From NCBI GenBank assembly GCA_910589415.1, contig OU342632.1:13085507-13149506 (forward strand): a DNA stretch of 64,000 bases, read 5' to 3'. The notes under the pieces are model-generated. The model saw nothing but the letters and a program-made list of their open reading frames with translations. It did not search any database and was not told the DNA's origin. Below are positions 58,482 to 64,000 of this stretch, piece after piece. Position numbers and translations under genes: made by a program. The stretch is from Malachius bipustulatus (Eukaryota > Arthropoda > Insecta > Coleoptera > Melyridae). Positions within the stretch are counted from its first letter, which is position 1, and every line of letters starts with the position of its first letter.

Positions 58482-61230
58482 AGGTCTAACACTGGCCGGA
58501 TTTTTCTCAAACTCGAACCCTATCTACAAACAATTTTGGTTTGGATATTGTGTGATGCACTTACTGTGAGAATTTTGAAAATTGTTTTCTTCGTTTTAAG
58601 TGATGAGAATTACAGGGAATGGCATCTAAAAAATTTATTATTTGTCTACTACTCGCACCGGCCTAGACGTCTTTTTTCTTGAAAAAGGCTGTCCTTTCAA
58701 CAGGAATTGTTCATCTGAAAAAATACTTTTGTTGTCCGGCTATCGCATAGCACTTACTGTCGTTGCTGGATGATCTTTTCTTCGACTCTTCAGAATTCTT
58801 CTGCTAATTGGGGTGAAGTATGTTTCTAACACTGACCGGATTTTTCTCAAACTCGAACCCTATCTACAAACAATTTTGGTTTGGATATTGTGTGACGCAC
58901 TTACTGTGAGAATTTTGAAAATTGTTTTCTTCGTTCTAAGTGATGAGAATTACAGGGAATGGCATCTGAAAAATTTATTATTTGTCTACTACTCTCACCG
59001 GCCTAGACTTCTTTTTTCTTGAAACAGGCTGTCCTTTCAACAGGAATTGTTCATCTGAAAAAATACTTTTGTTGTCCGGCTATCGCATAGCACTTACTGT
59101 CGTTGCTGGATGATCTTTTCCTCGACTCTTCAGAATTTTTCTGTTACTTGGGGTGAAGTATGTTTCTAACACTGGCCGGATTTTTCTCAAACTCGAACCC
59201 TCTACAAACAATTTTGGTTTGGATATTGTGTGACGGCACTTACTGTGAGAATTTTGAAAATTGTTTTCTTCGTTTTAAGTGATGAAAATTACAGGGAATG
59301 GCATCTGAAAAATATTATTTGTCTACTACTCGCACCGGCCTAGACGTCTTTTTTCTTGAAAAAGGCTGTCCTTTCAACAGGAATTGTTCATCTGAAAAAA
59401 TACTTTTGTTGTCCGGCTATCGCATAGCACTTACTGTCGTTGCTGGATGATCTTTTCCTCGACTCTTCAGAATTTTTCTGCTACTTGGGGTGAAGTATGT
59501 TTCTAACACTGGCCGGATTTTTCTCAAACTCGAACCCTATCTACAAACAATTTTGGTTTGGATATTGTGTGACAGCACTTACTGTGAGAATTTTGAAAAT
59601 TGTTTTCTTCGTTTTAAGTGATGAGAATTACAGGGAATGGCATCTGAAAAATTTATTATTTGTCTACTACTCTCACCGGCCTAGACTTCTTTTTTCTTGA
59701 AACAGGCTGTCCTTTCAACAGGAATTGTTCATCTGAAAAAATACTTTTGTTGTCCGGCTATCGCATAGCACTTACTGTCGTTGCTGGATGATCTTTTCCT
59801 CGACTCTTCAGAATTTTTCTGCTACTTGGGGTGAAGTATGTTTCTAACACTGGCCGGATTTTTCTCAAACTCGAACCCTCTACAAACAATTTTGGTTTGG
59901 ATATTGTGTGACGGCACTTACTGTGAGAATTTTGAAAATTGTTTTCTTCGTTTTAAGTGATGAGAATTACAGGGAATGGCATCTGAAAAATTTATTATTT
60001 GTCTACTACTCGCACCGGCCTAGACGTCTTTTTTCTTGAAAAAGGCTGTCCTTTCAACAGGAATTGTTCATCTGAAAAAATACTTTTGTTGTCCGGCTAT
60101 CGCATAGCACTTACTGTCGTTGCTGGATGATCTTTTCCTCGACTCTTCAGAATTCTGATAATTTTATTTCTTCTTTCTAATTTATGAGAATTAATTACAG
60201 GGAATGGCATCTGAAAAATTTATTATTTGTCTACTACACCGGCCTAGACTTCTTTTTTCTTGAAAGAGGCTGTCCTTTCAACAAGAATTGTTCATCTGAA
60301 AAAACACTTTTGTCGTCTGGCTATCGCATAGCACTTACTGTCGTTGCTGGATGATCTTTTCCTCGACTCTTCAGAATTTTTCTGCTACTTGAGGTGAAGT
60401 ATGTTTCTAACACTGGCCGGATTTTTCTCAAACTGGAACCCTATCTACAAACAATTTTCGTTTGGATATTGTGTGATGCACTTACCGTGAGAATTTTGAA
60501 AATTGCTTTCTTCTTTCTAAGTGACGAGAATAACAAGGGAATGGCATCTGAAAAAATTATTATTTGTCTACTACTCGCACCGGCCTAGACTTCTTTTTTC
60601 TTGAAAGACGCTGTCCTTTCAACAGGAATTGCTCATCTGAAAAAACACTTTTGTCGTCTGGCTAACGCATAGCACTTACTGTCGTTGCTGAATGATCTTT
60701 TCCTCGACTCTTCAGAATTTTTCTGCTACTTGGGGTGAAGTAGGTCTAACACTGGCCGGATTTTTCTCAAACTCGAACCCTATCTACAAACAATTTTGGT
60801 TTGGATATTGTGTGACAGCACTTACAGTGAGAATTTTGATAATTTTATTTCTTCTTTCTAATTGATGAGAATTAATTACAGGGAATGGCATCTGAAAAAT
60901 TTATTATTTGTCTACTACACCGGCCTAGACTTCTTTTTTCTTGAAACAGGCTGTCCTTTCAACAGGAATTGTTCATCTGAAAAAATACTTTTGTTGTCCG
61001 GCTATCGCATAGCACTTACTGTCGTTGCTGGATGATCTTTTCCTCGACTCTTCAGAATTTTTCTGCTACTTGGGGTGAAGTAGGTCTAACACTGGCCGGA
61101 TTTTTCTCAAACTCGAACCCTATCTACAAACAATTTTGGTTTGGATATTGTGTGATGCACTTACTGTGAGAATTTTGGAAATTGCTTTCTTCTTTCTAAG
61201 TGACGAGAATAACAAGGGAATGGCATCTGA
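58482..61230. repeat. Higher-order repeat copy 3
   Basis: Matches copy 2 with few single-base changes (for example CTAATTGGGG at 58803 versus CTACTTGGGG, and CTTGAGGTG at 60389 versus CTTGGGGTG), including the same junction at 60154. Agreement fades after about 61230. Confidence 0.85.
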
Positions 61231-64000
61231 AAAATTTATTATTTGTCTACTACTCGCACCGGCCTAGAGTTCTTTTTTCTTGAAAGAGGCTGTCCTTTCG
61301 ACAGGAATTGTTCATCTGAAAAAACACTTTTGTCGTCTGGCTATCGCATAGCACTTACTGTCGTTGCTGGATGATCTTTTCCTCGACTCTTCAGAATTTT
61401 TCTGCTACTTGGGGTGAAGTATGTTTCTAACACTGGCCGGATTTTTCTCAAACTCGAACCCTATCTACAAACAATTTTGGTTTGGATAGGGTGTGATGCA
61501 CTTACTGTGAGAATTTTGAAAATTGTTTTCTTCTTTCTAAGTGATGAGAATAACAAGGGAATGGCATCTGAAAAAATTATTATTTGTCTACTACTCTCAC
61601 CGGCCTAGACTTCTTTTTTCTTGAAACAGGCTGTCCTTTCAACAGGAATTGTTCATCTGAAAAAATACTTTTGTTGTCCGGCTATCGCATACCACTTACT
61701 GTCGTTGCTGGATGATCTTTTCCTCGACTCTTCAGAAATTTTCTGCTACTTGGGGTGAAGTATGTTTCTAACACTGGCCGGATTTTTCTCAAACTCGAAC
61801 CCTATCTACAAACAATTTTGGTTTGGATATTGTGTGATGCACTTACTGTGAGAATTTTGAAAATTGTTTTCTTCGTTTTAAGTGATGAGAATTACAGGGA
61901 ATGGCATCTGAAAAATTTATTATTTATCTACTACTCGCACCGGCCTAGACGTCTTTTTTCTTGAAAAAGGCTGTCCTTTCAACAGGAATTGTTCATCTGA
62001 AAAAATACTTTTGTTGTCCGGCTATCGCATAGCACTTACTGTCGTTGCTGGATGATCTTTTCCTCGACTCTTCAGAATTTTTCTGCTACTTGGGGTGAAG
62101 TATGTTTCTAACACTGGCCGGATTTTTCTCAAACTCGAACCCTATCTACAAACAATTTTGGTTTGGATATTGTGTGATGCACTTACTGTGAGAATTTTGA
62201 AAACTGTTTTCTTCGTTTTAAGTGATGAGAATTACAGGGAATGGCATCTGAAAAATATTATTTGTCTACTACTCGCACGGGCCTAGACGTCTTTTTTCTT
62301 GAAAAAGGCTGTCCTTTCAACAGGAATTTTAGTGTTCATCTGAAAAAATACTTTTGTTGTCCGGCTATCGCATAGCACTTACTGTCGTTGCTGGATGATC
62401 TTTTCCTCGACTCTTCAGAATTTTTCTGCTACTTGGGGTGAAGTAGGTCTAACACTGGCCGGATTTTTCTCAAACTCGAACCCTATCTACAAACAATTTT
62501 GGTTTGGATATTGTGTGATGCACTTACTGTGAGAATTTTGAAAATTGCTTTCTTCTTTCTAAGTGACGAGAATAACAAGGGAATGGCATCTGAAAAATTT
62601 ATTATTTGTCTACTACTCGCACCGGCCTAGAGTTCTTTTTTCTTGAAAGAGGCTGTCCTTTCGACAGGAATTGTTCATCTGAAAAAACACTTTTGTCGTC
62701 TGGCTATCGCATAGCACTTACTGTCGTTGCTGGATGATCTTTTCCTCGACTCTTCAGAATTTTTCTGCTACTTGGGGTGAAGTATGTTTCTAACACTGGC
62801 CGGATTTTTCTCAAACTCGAACTCTATCTACAAACAATTTTGGTTTGGATATTGTGTGACAGCACTTACTGTGAGAATTTTGATAATTTTATTTCTTCTT
62901 TCTAATTGATGAGAATTAATTACAGGGAATGGCATCTGAAAAATATTATTTGTCTACTACTCGCACCGGCCTAGACGTCTTTTTTCTTGAAACAGGCTGT
63001 CCTTTCAACAGGAATTGTTCATCTGAAAAAATACTTTTGTTGTCCGGCTATCGCATACCACTTACTGTCGTTGCTGGATGATCTTTTCCTCGACTCTTCA
63101 GAATTTTTCTGCTACTTGGGGTGAAGTATGTTTCTAACACTGGCCGGATTTTTCTCAAACTCGAACCCTCTACAAACAATTTTGGTTTGGATATTGTGTG
63201 ACGGCACTTACTGTGAGAATTTTGAAAATTGCTTTCTTCTTTCTAAGTGACGAGAATAACAAGGGAATGGCATCTGAAAAAATTATTATTTGTCTACTAC
63301 TCGCACCGGCCTAGACTTCTTTTTTCTTGAAAGAGGGTGTCCTTTCAACAGGAATTGCTCATCTGAAAAAACACTTTTGTCGTCTGGCTATCGCATAGCA
63401 CTTACTGTCGTTGCTGGATGATCTATTCCTCGACTCTTCAGAATTTTTCTGTTACTTGGGGTAAAGTATGTTTCTAACACTACTGGCCGGATTTTTCTCA
63501 AACTCGAACCCTATCTACAAACAATTTTGGTTTGGATATTGTGTGACAGCACTTACTGTGAGAATTTTGATAATTTTATTTCTTCTTTCTAATTGATGAG
63601 AATTAATTACAGGGAATGGCATCTGAAAAATTTATTATTTGTCTACTACTCGCACCGGCCTAGACTTCTTTTTTCGTGAAAGAGGCTGTCGTTTCAACAG
63701 GAATTGTTCATCTGAAAAAATACTTTTGTTGTCCGGCTATCGCATAGCACTTACTGTCGTTGCTGGATGATCTTTTCCTCGACTCTTCAGAATTTTTCTG
63801 CTACTTGGGGTGAAGTATGTTTCTAACACTGACCGGATTTTTCTCAAACTGGAACCCTCTATAAACAATTTGGGTTTGGATATTGTGTGACGGCACTCGG
63901 CACTTACTGTGAGAATTTTGATAATTTTATTTCTTCTTTCTAATTGATGAGAATTAATTACAGGGAATGGCATCTGAAAAATTTATTATTTGTCTACTAC

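Larger units (their letters stand above)
48884..64000. repeat. About 340-bp satellite array, about 41 monomers, runs off the window
   Basis: Landmark TTGGGGTGAAGTA recurs every 334-346 bp (e.g. 51828, 52168; 61414, 61755, 62095). Monomers contain ACACTGGCCGGATTTTTCTC, TTTGGATATTGTGTGA and CTGTCGTTGCTGGATGATCT. Variants: GTATGTTTCTAAC or GTAGGTCTAAC at the start; GAATTACAGGG, GAATAACAAGGG or GAATTAATTACAGGG in the middle. The many 61-84 codon + strand frames are the same satellite phrase repeated and are not genes. The right end is not reached. Confidence 0.95.

Noticed and set aside
49436..62286. More than 15 similar + strand open frames of 61-84 codons starting M-K-Y-V-S-N-T
   Set aside because: They are the same stretch of the 340-bp satellite repeated; they differ only by satellite variants, and frames break with 1-2 base indels. 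No start context or splice logic supports a protein family.

Overview
This is eukaryotic nuclear DNA, almost certainly from an insect and plausibly a beetle (inference). It is AT-rich and has GT-AG introns, arthropod-type secreted-domain exons, many short 'ACAGGG...CCCTGT' fold-back transposons, Tc1/IS630-like and pogo-like transposons, and a long satellite. No bacterial features, operons, CRISPR array or complete rRNA/tRNA gene was seen.

Region 1 (1-4898) is repeat-derived or unique non-coding DNA with one MITE and one 1.3-kb inverted-repeat element. Region 2 (4899-28815, + strand) holds 18 exons of one large gene whose 5' end is not seen. They encode at least 1,326 residues of a cysteine-rich type I membrane protein: three WAP, six thyroglobulin type-1, four antistasin-like, three lustrin-type Cys-rich and one Kunitz domain, then a SEA-like module, a transmembrane helix and a short tail. 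Every junction up to the SEA-like exon is phase 1, and all joins keep frame. Its introns are full of transposons, including a three-level nest at about 5.1-8.8 kb and a pogo-like element inside a fold-back at 23.8-27.7 kb.

Region 3 (30288-35800, - strand, convergent with the first gene) is a four-exon gene for a 281-residue acidic single-pass membrane protein that I do not recognise. Three fold-back elements lie in its introns.

Region 4 (about 36250-48885) is a complex array of 53-54 bp units with 107, 214 and 427 bp higher-order periods. Between its blocks lie seven related segments that, on the - strand, look like complete introns (GTAAGT, pyrimidine tract, CAG). The array ends on the - strand side with a possible terminal exon and an AATAAA. 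Region 5 (about 48885-64000, running off the window) is a satellite of about 340-bp monomers (about 41 copies) with a 2,939-bp higher-order repeat and one 989-bp TIR element inserted. The satellite monomers also carry two minus-strand GTAAGTGC sites each and join the first array inside a shared intron/exon-like motif. This suggests that both arrays grew from a spliced minus-strand transcription unit; that idea is inference and is the main unexplained feature of the window.
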